Shown here: one piece after another, positions 35,140-46,077 of the stretch
Layout: each line of letters starts with the position of its first letter
Position numbering within the stretch: position 1 is the stretch's first letter
NCBI GenBank assembly: GCA_023375675.1
Contig: JALQBC010000012.1
Coordinates: 930,001-994,000 of the forward strand
DNA: 64,000 bases
From: Cytospora piceicola
Taxonomy: Eukaryota; Ascomycota; Sordariomycetes; Diaporthales; Cytosporaceae
Direction of reading: 5' to 3'
Notes under the pieces: model-generated
What the model was told of the DNA's origin: nothing
Database searches by the model: none
Seen by the model: the letters and a program-made list of their open reading frames with translations, nothing else
Made by a program: the position numbers and the translations under genes

Positions 35140-38100
35140 ATGGACCCAATGGATCCCGAGGGTCCTGAAACCCAGCCGACCCAGCAGGGTACGTACTGAT
35201 ACTATGCATCCCGTTGCTGCTCGGACCAGTATGACCCCGAAGTCTAACATTGTGTCGTGATAGCTACCCAGGACGTCCTCGACCCCCGCCGACTTGGAAA
35301 GCAGAACTCAGGCTTCTCGGATGACGACATCGCCGATATAATATGTCTCCTCGTACCATACTCGGATGGCGCACGCGCCGAGCTGCGCGACATGGCACTG
35401 CGGACTTCACACCACATCGTGGACGCAGAGGATGCCGCTCACCCTAACCTTGAGGTGGAGGACGGTTCGGAACTGAAGCTGCATCTTTTTGAGCATGCCA
35501 TTGTGTTGCGGTTGTCGGCGCAGGTCAAGGACCCTCTGCAGGGCTTCACCTTCGGTCGGAACATCATGAGGTGTGATGTATGTTTTCAAAATGATCCTTC
35601 GAGGAGGCTCAGCAACATACACTTTCGAATCTACCTCAACGAATATGGGGTGTTGATGCTGGAGGATACTTCCCAAAACGGCACGGTCGTCGATGGGACG
35701 CTTCTGAAGGGGAGGCAGGTAAAACCAGGTGATCATAAACTGTCGAAGCAGAGAACGATCAATTCTGGATCGCTTCTCAAGGTCCTCTTATATAATGACC
35801 AGGCTGATTTGGCCTTCATGGTCAAGATTCCACACCGGGAAGGTGGATACGAAGAGAGGTACAGGCGGAATCTGACCCGCTATATGAACCATATCAAACA
35901 GCTCCAGGCAGATAACGCGCCTGCAGATGCGGCCAAGACAATAACCCCCGGACCTGGGGGCCATGTGAGTAATGACCGTCCTTCCCGTTAACATACATCA
36001 ACTGATCATAACAAGGTCGACCTGTTTCCAGTAAATGAGACAAAGCGGACAGCGAATGCGCGTGCCAAACCTGGTCTCCAGCTCACAGAGGAAACAACAC
36101 AGGAGGCCGTCGGTAGGTTCTCCAGAGAGTGGACCGGCTCCGAGAAGTATAACCGGGTTGGGCGTATAGGCAAGGGTGCCTTTGCAACGGTGTACCAGGT
36201 TACCCACAAGTTTGATGGGAGGCCGTACGCTGCTAAAGAGCTCGATAAGAGGAAATTCATGAAAAACGGTGTGCTCGATCAGAAAGTCGAAAACGAGATG
36301 AATATTATGAAGAGAGTCAAACATGCAAGTGTTGAAACCCAGTCGGTCAAGTTTCAAGCTGCTAATACCGTGCACAGCCAAATATTGTCGAGTACATTGA
36401 GCACATTGACTGGGATAGCCGTCTCCTGATCATCATTATGGAATATGTTCCAGCTGGCGATCTTGGGACTCTCATTAGCGACAATGGACCACTCCGGGAG
36501 GACATTGTTCAAGAGATGGCAAGCCAGATGCTAAGCGCGTTGGCGTATTTGCATGCCAATAACATCACACATCGTGATGTCAAACCAGACAATATTCTCT
36601 GCCAGTCATACTATCCCTTCTGCGTAAAGCTCACGGACTTCGGGCTGTCCAAAATGGTCGATACTGAACAAACATTTTTGAAGACCTTCTGTGGGACACT
36701 GCTTTACTGCGCTCCGGAAGTGTACAACGAGTTCGCGGAATACGACGAGTACGGTCACCGACACCCACGAAACCGACAGCGCCGCAGGCGCCTTGGTCAA
36801 CGATACGACCATGCTATTGACATTTGGTCACTGGGTGGCGTTCTCTATTACACACTTACGGGTAGTCCACCGTTCCCGGCCAAGAACGGTATCAGCTATA
36901 CTGAACTCCTGAATCAAATCATGACCCAGCCATTGAACAAGGCGCCTCTGCACAAGATGAACATCTCGAAAGATGGCATTGACTTCTTGTCACGAATGCT
37001 CCAAAGACGTCCTGAGCAACGCGCGACGATAGAGGAGCTCCGGTCACATCCGTGGCTTGCTGGCACAGAGTTCTCCCAGGGTTCGAACGAGGATGATGTT
37101 GACGAAGGGCTTCAAAAGGAAGCTTCACAATTAAGCCTTCAAGACAACAATTCTCCCGAGCAGGTTCCAGCCAACGATGACGAAGTTGGCGAGGATGATC
37201 ATTTGGATTACGAGCAACGCGGCGTCGCCGAGCCCGATGATGCACAATCTGAAGGTTACGGATCCCAGAAAGAAAACTATACATTTGGCCCAGTGGCTCA
37301 GCATCCACCAAGACTTTTCGGGGAAGTCAACGTTTCCGCGGTAGGCAGCTCCGGAGTCATTCCGTCAACCCGTCTAAATTTACCAAACGCGGCAGCGAGT
37401 CTGCATGGGACTGAGATCCTTCAGACCGAGATAAAGGACAGTTTCGAGTCAGAGGATTCGACTCCTCGTCAACCCCGGACATCTCAAACTGCTGTCCCCC
37501 TTGCATTAACTCAAAGTAGGAGTCGCTCTGCCAGCCAATCTCTGAGCGAATTAAACAACATGACCTTTGATCCGGCGTCACAGGACCTAGAGGGCGCAGA
37601 TACCCAGCTGGAGAATCTGAACATGAAGTCGCTGGCACCGTCAAATGCGCGATCGCTCCTGAGCAGTTTTAACACGAGCAAGAGGAAACCTGCATACGAC
37701 ACCAGTGATGAATTCGATAACACTCCAAGAGCCAAGCCACCAACCAAGAAACTCAGGGCCGAAAGCATCTTTGACGACGCCATGAGTTGCGATGAAGAGG
37801 GTGAACAAGGTCTCTATGCACAAATCCCGCCGCTATCTCGTGTCAATTCGAATAGGCAGATTGACAAGCCTGTTCACAAATCCACTTACTGGGATGCGCG
37901 AGACCAGAGAAGTTGGCACCTCAAGTACCCGGAGATGACCCAGCTCCAGCATGATGCATTTGCTTCGGCAGCAAAAGCCCGGGGCGAGACGTTTGCACCA
38001 GGGAAGACACGACTTTGGGACCTAGCCATGAAGTACTTCCCACCTGCAGATGGACGAACTCCATCACCCGAACTTGGCAGCAGCGCGTCGGACCTCAATC

Positions 38101-39050
38101 TGAGATTCTCCAGTCGGAGGTCAGACAAGTCAAGCGAGGGCGGGTACGAGGAGGAGATGGGAGGAACACTGGCATATAATAGCACCATTGTTCCAGCTCA
38201 GGCGGATTCACACCTCAACCGGGTAGTGGCCAGCCTCGAGTCCACAGAAGAGTCTGTTATATCTGGCATATCTATACCGATCAACCAGGCCATGATTTCG
38301 TGGGGGCGGGCTTTAGAAAACACTCATATCCATACCCCGAGAACGGAATCGAAGGTGCCGAAGCATGCAGTCAAGGTCATGCTTTGGAAGAATGGTTACG
38401 AGCCATCCAAGAACTTCCGGCCGTGGAACAATGCCCCCGATGGCTATCATTTCTACGTTTCCACCAAAGCCACTCATGGCTTGTATATCAACAGGACGCT
38501 CCTCCCATCAGTTGAGCCAAAGAACCCCAAGGGCCACTCCAAGAACTGGATCAGACTTCATGATGGCGACACAGTTGGAATCTGGAGATCTGGATACAGT
38601 GACGAGGATCAAGAAGCCAAGCTCGTCTTCCGCTGCAACTGGGGCGGCTCGTCGCGACCACGAGACGAGCCAGCCGAACTCGTCCCTTCGGAGGTCGCTG
38701 CGTACCTGGATGCATCATGCAATAAGGCAGAGGAGCGTATCAAGAAGCTGGCAGAGTATGACCAGAGATTGGAAGAAGCGGACCTGGATGTCTCTGAGCG
38801 GCAATTGAACATCGAGAGAGAGCGGCTTCGTTCGCATGAATTTGAGGCTAAGCGACTGGAGGCCTGTCGACTGATGGCTATGAGAGCCAGCCGCAGAAGC
38901 TCGCCCGCTATTACGTCGCCCCCGACGTCGTCGGCACCGCCGGCGATGATAACGGGTGCGATAACGAGGCACATGAGCGTCCCGGCCCTGAGGCATGCTG
39001 CTTCGGGTATGGACTCGCGTGCATTACAGAGCATGATGGCGGACGAGTGA
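35140..39050 (+). CDS. RAD53: RAD53/CHK2-type checkpoint kinase with two FHA domains
   Basis: Four exons: 35140-35188, 35264-35964, 36016-36324 and 36378-39050; 1,243 residues. The N-terminal FHA domain (about residues 100-165) shows TFGRN, SNIHFRI and the SQNGT loop that binds phosphothreonine. The kinase domain (about 290-585) has GKGAFATVY, the ATP lysine in AAKELDK, catalytic HRDVKPDN, DFGL and CAPE, with the FCGT activation loop. A second FHA-like segment lies near residues 1005-1115 (HFYVSTKATHGLYINR; GHSKNWIRLHDGD), then a coiled-coil-like charged helix. FHA-kinase-FHA is the layout of yeast Rad53, the DNA-damage and replication checkpoint effector. The link to Neurospora CHK2-type kinases is inferred. 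The third intron uses a GC donor. The SGS1-like gene follows on the same strand. Confidence 0.9.
36325..36377 (+). other. GC-AG intron in the RAD53-like kinase
   Basis: The only frame-consistent junction joins KRVKH to PNIVEYIEHI, exactly as expected in a kinase domain. It uses donor GCAAGT, branch GCTAAT and acceptor CACAG, length 53 nt. The rest of the donor matches consensus, as is usual for functional GC donors. Confidence 0.85.
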
Positions 39051-39741
39051 GGTGGGTGTCCCAGAACGGCAGCCTCCCTTGCTCCGCAGAAGACGGCCTC
39101 GTGTTGCATCACGCAGTGCGTGTCCATGTTGAATATGGCTTTAGGAGACGCCAAAAGGACGTTGTTAAAATATGATACCAAACAGCCTGTAATTTCGTTG
39201 GTGGAATCGTGGATGCTAGACCATGATGGCCACGTTGAGACTGGAGTTGCGAATGGCGCACATGTAATTATAGAAATCTGATTATTGTTTACAGAACAAA
39301 AGTTCATGACTGTGTTCAACAGGAGAGGTCGAGATGGTTATTGCGAGTGGACGGATCTCGGGAAACATGGAAGTAGTTATCAAATATTTCAATACGAAGC
39401 TGACGTAGCACGGCGACGACTTTCCAAGTCGACTTAAGAAGAGGGCTATCAACTTACACCAAATTCATCAAGTCAAACCTGAAGGTCCATTTGAGCGAGT
39501 TGAAGTTTAAGGGGGTCACGTGCGACGCGTTTCCCGGTCGCTGTTTCCGACGCGACGCGCTCCACTCACATCGTGGGGTATCGACAATCCGCCCTGCAGC
39601 GCAACCACCGTCGTCACAACAAAACAACGAGAACCGTGAGAATATCACAGCTGTTTGACGCGACAGAACGACACCATTCGAACCGAATAACCTCCCAATG
39701 ACAGTTGCAATGCTTTGGATCGTCTGATCCAATTCGGATCT
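39051..39741. other. Intergenic, kinase to RecQ helicase
   Basis: No gene in 691 bp. It contains the helicase promoter, with an MCB element and an E-box listed separately. Confidence 0.6.
39517..39530 (+). promoter_or_regulatory. MCB (ACGCGT) and E-box (CACGTG) upstream of SGS1-like gene
   Basis: CACGTG at 39517-39522 and an exact ACGCGT at 39525-39530 lie about 210 bp before the ATG; GACGCGACGCG follows at about 39549. In yeasts ACGCGT is the Mlu1 cell-cycle box bound by MBF and drives G1/S expression of DNA-replication and repair genes. Function here is inferred. Confidence 0.45.
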
Positions 39742-42700
39742 ATGACTCGAACAAAGCATAATCTCGAAAAACACCTTGCTTGGTTGTTGGACAACGTTCA
39801 ACTTTCCAAGCCCCTTGGTCCCTCTCTGCCCAATGTCCACGACGCCTTCGACACATCACGAAGCTTCGTCTCCGTCTCTTCGCAGCAAACTCCGGTGGAT
39901 CTGAACGCGAGGCCACCTGTGCCAACACCAGACGCGTCTTCGTCGAGTACCACCGCGGGCCCCGAAATTGTTCTCACGATAGATGACGACTCGCTCGCCG
40001 AAGTGCAATTGGCAAGGGATATCGCTACCATCCATCGGGGAGAGGAGGGGATGGCGAGGTTGAACACGAAGGCGACAAAGAAGCCATCTCTTGTGTCGAA
40101 ACAAGAGCAGCTAGCGACCCCTGCGGCATCTACACCTGGTGGCTCCAGACTGCACCAGGCGTATACCGCGTCTCTCACCAGGAACGATGCACACAAGGCC
40201 ACTTCGACAGTCAGGCAGCCGGGCAGCAGCATCACGCCGTCCTCGATCAGCAGGCTTCAGAGACCAACACCGCGAGAGGTGACACCTGAGATACCCGAAG
40301 AGGAACTTCACGACTTGACGAGGGAAGACACTGCCGATGCAGATTTGACGGAGTCAAGCTTAGCCACATATGGGGAGCCGGTGCTGCTGTGGACTGAAGA
40401 ACATGCCCTAAGACCCGAGCCGTTGCCGACCCCGCGTGGGAAAAAGAGGAAGAGCAGCGAGATGACGAGGGCTACGCCAAGGCACAGGGAGGAACTCAAG
40501 TCCGAGGAGGACGAGTATCCCGACATTGTGGATTTTCTGGACGAAGACATGATGACTCCCGCGATGGCCAAGCGTCGTACTGCCGGGCTCGAATCTGCCA
40601 GAAGAAGCCCTCCGAAACCCCAGCTGGCTGCTTTGGATACGGCTATTCCCACGCAACGCGCGGCCACGCAGACCCCAAATACAGCCGAGATGATAACACA
40701 TGGTCGGCCAGCTAAGAGGGACTCAACCCCACGTCGAAGTGGCTCGCAAGAGCTCTACAATCTTGAATCGCCGTCCACGGAACTGAAAGGATATCCTGGA
40801 GGAGACGAACGATCAAGTCCACGTCCTGAGCCGACCCGTCAGCGTAGACGCGGAAATGTCGTTATGGACTCCGATGATGAGTTCCAAAGCCCGCCGACAG
40901 GCAACGTATCCGATATAGCTTTCCCCACTGCTACAACAGGATCAGGCTCTAAGAGGAAGCTCAGCCCCCGGAACGAGACCAACGAAGACACCAAGGGAAC
41001 TGTGATCGACACACCATCGAAGCGCCGGCCAACATCTCACAGAGCCGACGAGTCCCGTTCGAAACGTGGACCTGGAGCTGTGGGCTTTCCTGAGAAGATG
41101 GAGCTAGATGATCCGGAGGAAGAGCAAAAGGAACCGGAAAGGGAACTTCATAGCTCTGAGACTGATGGTACGACATTCATTATGGACCTATTCCTGGAGA
41201 AACCACATATCTTGGATGGCCTCAATAAAGCACTCAATGAGAGGCTAGCCAGTAATTCCACCGACTTTGCGCGATCGCTACGGGAGAAGTGGCCCGCGGA
41301 GCGGAAAGCACAAGTGAAGAAGGAAAAGGCGCCGCTGTTGAGAGAGAAACAGGCACTGTCGGACGTCAAGGCCTCTCATGAAGCTTACAAGCACCTTATG
41401 GCTCAAAAGGAGGAGCTTGTCACTCAGATTGGGATGGCATATGATGCCGATGAAGATACGACCGAACTAGAAGACCAGATTGAAGTACTGGACAAGGAGA
41501 CTGAACAAACTGAACGTGGCCTGAAGCAAGCACTCAGGGCTGCGGGCATCACCAAGCCGGATATGTTCTATGGCCTCCCGGATCCGCCTCCCCCACAACC
41601 CAAGCAACCCAGCCCAGCTGTCAAAGCTACGCAGCCTACATCGGCAAAGCCGCCATCTTCATCGAGAGACAGTACGGTGATACCCGAGTGCATAACTCAA
41701 GTCATCATGCAGACTCAAGCACCGTCAAGGTCACAGTCGCGAGTTGTAAGCCTTGACCAACCGACGTACACGGACAGGCCGCCTGTTCCGCTATTTGCGC
41801 GGGATACTCTCAAAACATCACGTGCATTGGGTAGCAACAGTTATACAAAGCCTCCATCGCGCTCGACACTAGACGACCAATACATGGAGAACTTCCTTGA
41901 TGATGATGAGGAGCTCTGGGCTCAGCCGGAGAGCAGTCACCCCAAGACTCGCGTGACTCCTTCGTCCCGAGCTGCTGCTTCGGCGAGGTTCAAGAGCCCA
42001 GCCAGGCCAAAGCCGCGCTATGTAGAAAACTTGAGTGATTATGGCGACGGTGATGATGACCTGGCTGCCATGGTAGCAATGGCCGAGGAAGCTGAGGATT
42101 TTGAGCAGATGCAACCGTCTCTGGAACCTTCAAGCTATTCACGGGCTCGGTCCGTACTCTCGGAGGCCTCTGGCAATGCGGGACCTAATGCAAGAGTGAA
42201 AGCTACATCGAAGAAGCCAGCCAAGCCGATTCCCAAGCTAAAAATACCCCAGGACCTAATGAAGCATCCCTGGTCGAACGATGTCCTCAGGGCCTTCAAG
42301 GACAGATTCAGGTTGGAAGGGTTCAGACACAACCAACTTGAGGCTATCAACGCCACGCTATCTGGAAGGGATGCCTTCGTCCTGATGCCAACGGGTGGTG
42401 GAAAGTCACTGTGCTACCAACTACCAGCGGTCATCAACAGTGGCAAGACACGAGGAGTCACAATTGTGATTACCCCTCTGCTCAGTCTGATGCAGGATCA
42501 GGTGGATCACCTGGTAGCACGAGGGATCGTGGCGAAAGCGTTCAATGGTGATATGGATAGGCGAGAGAAGGACGACATCCTGCAGAGCTTCAAGCTGAGG
42601 AACCCCGAGCACCATGTTCAGCTACTTTACGTCACACCGGAGATGATAAACAAGAGCACGGCCTTCATCAACGGGCTAATGATCTTGTATAGGAACAAGA

Positions 42701-45084
42701 AGCTGGCCCGCCTTGTCATTGATGAAGCACATTGTGTCAGCCAGTGGGGTCACGACTTCAGACCCGATTACAAGATGCTTGGCGAGGTTCGAGCCAAGTT
42801 CCCAGGCGTGCCAGTGATGGCTTTGACGGCCACAGCGACGAACAATGTCATTGCCGACATCGAACACAACTTGGGGCTTGCAGACTTCTCCATGTTCACG
42901 CAGAGTTTCAACCGCCCGAACCTTTATTACGAGATCAGGCCTAAAGAGAAGCAGCCCGTCGACCGTATTGCTGAGCTGATCAACGACAGATACCAGGGCA
43001 AGACGGGCATCGTGTACACCCTTTCAAGGAAGCAGACGGAGCAAATCGCCAAGAAGCTTAGGGAGCACGGCATCAGAGCGGATCACTATCACGCGGCATT
43101 GCAGACAGACGACAAGACTCGGGTGCAACGAGACTGGCAGAGTGGACGGATCAAGGTCGTTGTTGCCACGATTGCTTTTGGCATGGGCATTGATAAACCT
43201 GATGTTCGCTTTGTGGTGCATCATTATCTCCCTAAGAGCTTGGAAGGCTACTATCAGGAGACAGGGCGAGCCGGCCGAGACGGTTTACCGTCGGACTGCA
43301 TTTTGTTTTTTGGCCATGGTGACATTCACAGCCTCAGGAAAATGATTATCGATGGGGATGGTAATCGCCAGCAGAAGGACCGACAGAAAGAGATGCTCAA
43401 CCGAGTCGTCATGTTTTGCGAAAACTCGCGAGACTGTCGCCGGAGTCAGCTTCTGCACTATTTCGGCGAGTCGTTCCCTCGGGACAAATGCAACAAGACA
43501 TGCGACAACTGCAAGATTGGCGGTATCTTCGATGTCGAAGACCGGACGAAATATGCTAAAGCGGTCTTAGAAGCTGTCATGTACCACACGCGTTTGACAA
43601 TGAACCAGTGCGCGGACATTCTTAGAGGCACGAAGAAACCCGACCAATATGAAGAGCCGCAGTCGTTCCATGGCATTGCGAGGAACCTCAAGAAGCCTGA
43701 GGTGAATAGCGTCATCATCCGACTGGCGGCAGAAGGGGCCCTGGATGAAGAGAACAAGATTGGCGGCGGCGGCATTGCCATCCAGTACTTCATTGTGAGT
43801 AGATGCTATCGACTGGTGCATTGTGATACGTGCTAATATTCGCTCTAGCTCGGCCGCGAGGCGGCTAGTTTCCTGTCTGGTGGCCGAAAGTTGGAAGTGG
43901 TGGTTCGCACCGGCGGCGATAAAATCGCCCCAGACAAGACCACTAAGAAGAAAGCAACCAAGAGGAAACCGGCCGTCGAGGACACCGAGGATTTTTCAAG
44001 GCCGGTATCAACATTGGTGTCGTCGCCAATTCGACATGCTTCTCGGAAGACCAAGAAGGGCAAAGCTGTCGCAAGTTACTTCGATGAAGAGGCCATTGCC
44101 GAAGGCGAAGAGGATGACGACCTGGAGCCAAGCGGTCCCATGCATGCCAATGGATACGAGCAAGACGGTTTTGTTGTAGGAGACGAGGAAGAGGACGACT
44201 ACTTTGAGCCCGTCCGCCCAGCGCCTCGACAACGGCGTCAGCGCACGCTTGACGAGCTGGGCCCGCCCATCTCAAGGGTTGCAGAGCAAGCTGAAGTCGA
44301 TGATATTCACAATGACATCGTCGCAGCATTCTTAGAAGAGGCCAAGAAGCTGGAAGAAGATCTACGCAATATGAAAGGTCTACGACGGGTGCTCTTCACC
44401 GAGGCGCAGTTGCAGCAGATGGCCATTAAATGGACGACCACTGTCGACAAGATGCGTCGTATACCTGGTATCAACGTGGACCATGTCGACAGGTTCGGCG
44501 TCAAATTCATCCCACTGGTCCTGCGGTTCCATGACATGTACTGCGAGATGATGGGCAGCGGCGAGGACTCAATGGCCACCATACCTGCCACTGCCGGGCC
44601 GTCAAACACCCGGCGCGGACCGCCGCCGCCGCAGCAGCTCGACGTCGTCGACCTCGTCAGCGACGACGACGAGGACGACGACGACTACGAGGAGCCGGGC
44701 GTCGCGTCCAAGTACTTCGGCGCCGGCGCCCACGCGGACCCGATCCAGAGCCAGCTGGAGAGCTGGAACGCGCGCTTCTCCCGGGCGACGCAGCCGGAGC
44801 CGTCCGAGCCCGCGCCGCGCGGCCGCGCGGCGTCCAGGAAGGGCTCGCAGGGCGGCAGGAAGGGCCACTACCGCAAGGGGGCCGGCGGCGGCGGCAGGTC
44901 GTACGGCGGCGGCGTCCCGAAGCGGAGGAGCGCGGCCTCGGCCCCGGCGGCGGGCGGCGGCAGCGGCAAGAGGACGAGCGGCGGGCCCTCCAAGGGCGGC
45001 GCGGGCAAGAGCGCGGTGAGGCCTGGTGGCGGCCGGGGCGGGAGCAGCGGCGGCGGGGGCGGGATCGGGCTCATGCCTTTTTGA
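39742..45084 (+). CDS. SGS1: RecQ-family DNA helicase, SGS1/QDE-3-like
   Basis: Two exons, 39742-43794 and 43849-45084, about 1,762 residues; the 54-nt intron has a GTGCTAAT branch site. The start was taken at the ATG of MTRTKHNLEKHLAWLL, the expected short N-terminal helix. The first 850 residues are mostly disordered and acidic. The helicase core follows: FRHNQLEAINATLSGRDAF, Walker A TGGGKS (about residue 883), DEAH box (IDEAHCVSQWGHDFRPDY, about 993), QETGRAGRDG (motif VI), then the RecQ zinc region (CRRSQLLHYFGE, CNKTCDNC, about 1231-1260) and RQC. An HRDC domain lies at about 1508-1588. The tail is glycine-rich with RS and GGG repeats. Sgs1 works with Top3-Rmi1 to dissolve recombination intermediates and support checkpoint signalling; in Neurospora QDE-3 also acts in gene silencing (quelling). 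Confidence 0.95.
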
Positions 45085-46077
45085 TTGTGTCGTCCCGTTG
45101 AGCGGAGGGGTCCGACGATAGCAACTGCAAGACTGTTTTTTTTACGGATTGGAAGGGAGGGGGTATCAACAGGAATGGAGCTCGGCGCTTGTAGGTATCG
45201 GATATGCCTTGCATTGCTCATACGGACGAATGTTTAGATGTGCTCTCTGCGCACGTTTACATCTAGAACAAGTAAAAATAGAGCCACACTGCTATATTTG
45301 GAATGTCATACAGGATCGTTTAGGTTCCTCATTTGCATCTATCACATTTATCTGGATTTCATGGCACAAGTGCATTCGAAGTAGTTGATTGTAGTCCCAA
45401 TTGTGATGGCTCAATAGACTTTTATGCTGCGGGTATGTACAGTAGAGACGCAAGACAATATAGCATCATCGGTCTTGTAGATGGTGAACAAAGGAAAATA
45501 GATGGTGTTGAGATAGATAAATGTCCGATTGGTTCTTCCGGCCCTCCACAGGCACAAGGAAGCCAAGATGTCTCCGCTATGCAATTTGGTGTGGGAAAAG
45601 GGATATAAAAAGAAATAGGGGTGTTTTGTTTCTTTTTGTTTTTGCCCATCCGCACCATCCGCGCCCTCATCCCCGAACTCAAGCCCCCCACCAAACCTCA
45701 TTTTGATCCGCTGAGTCCCTGCAGGAAGGAAAGGCAGAAAGAAATTAATACAAGAAAAAAAATTAAGGTAGGGAAAAAAAAAAAAAATTTGATGATATAT
45801 GCAGTGAAAGTAAAAAGGTAACTGAGACAAACCCCTCCAAGAAATCCCGACCGGTGCATGCAGAGAACAAATAATCCATACCACATGAGTCGACATGACA
45901 ACCTTTTCCCGTTGGTTGCTACTGGTGTGGTGCCCTCAATACCGCGCACCCTCTTCATCATGAGAAACGTCGGCCCATGCAGCATCAAATGAGCTTGTGG
46001 TATGTAGGAGAGCAAGAGAACGAAGCCCGTGCGAGAAACGAAAAGCAAAACGGTGGAGATGCAGAGAAACTCCGTTT
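45085..46077. other. Convergent intergenic region
   Basis: Between the 3' ends of the helicase gene and the 624-residue protein gene. An A-run of about 14 lies at 45774-45787. No gene seen. Confidence 0.55.
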
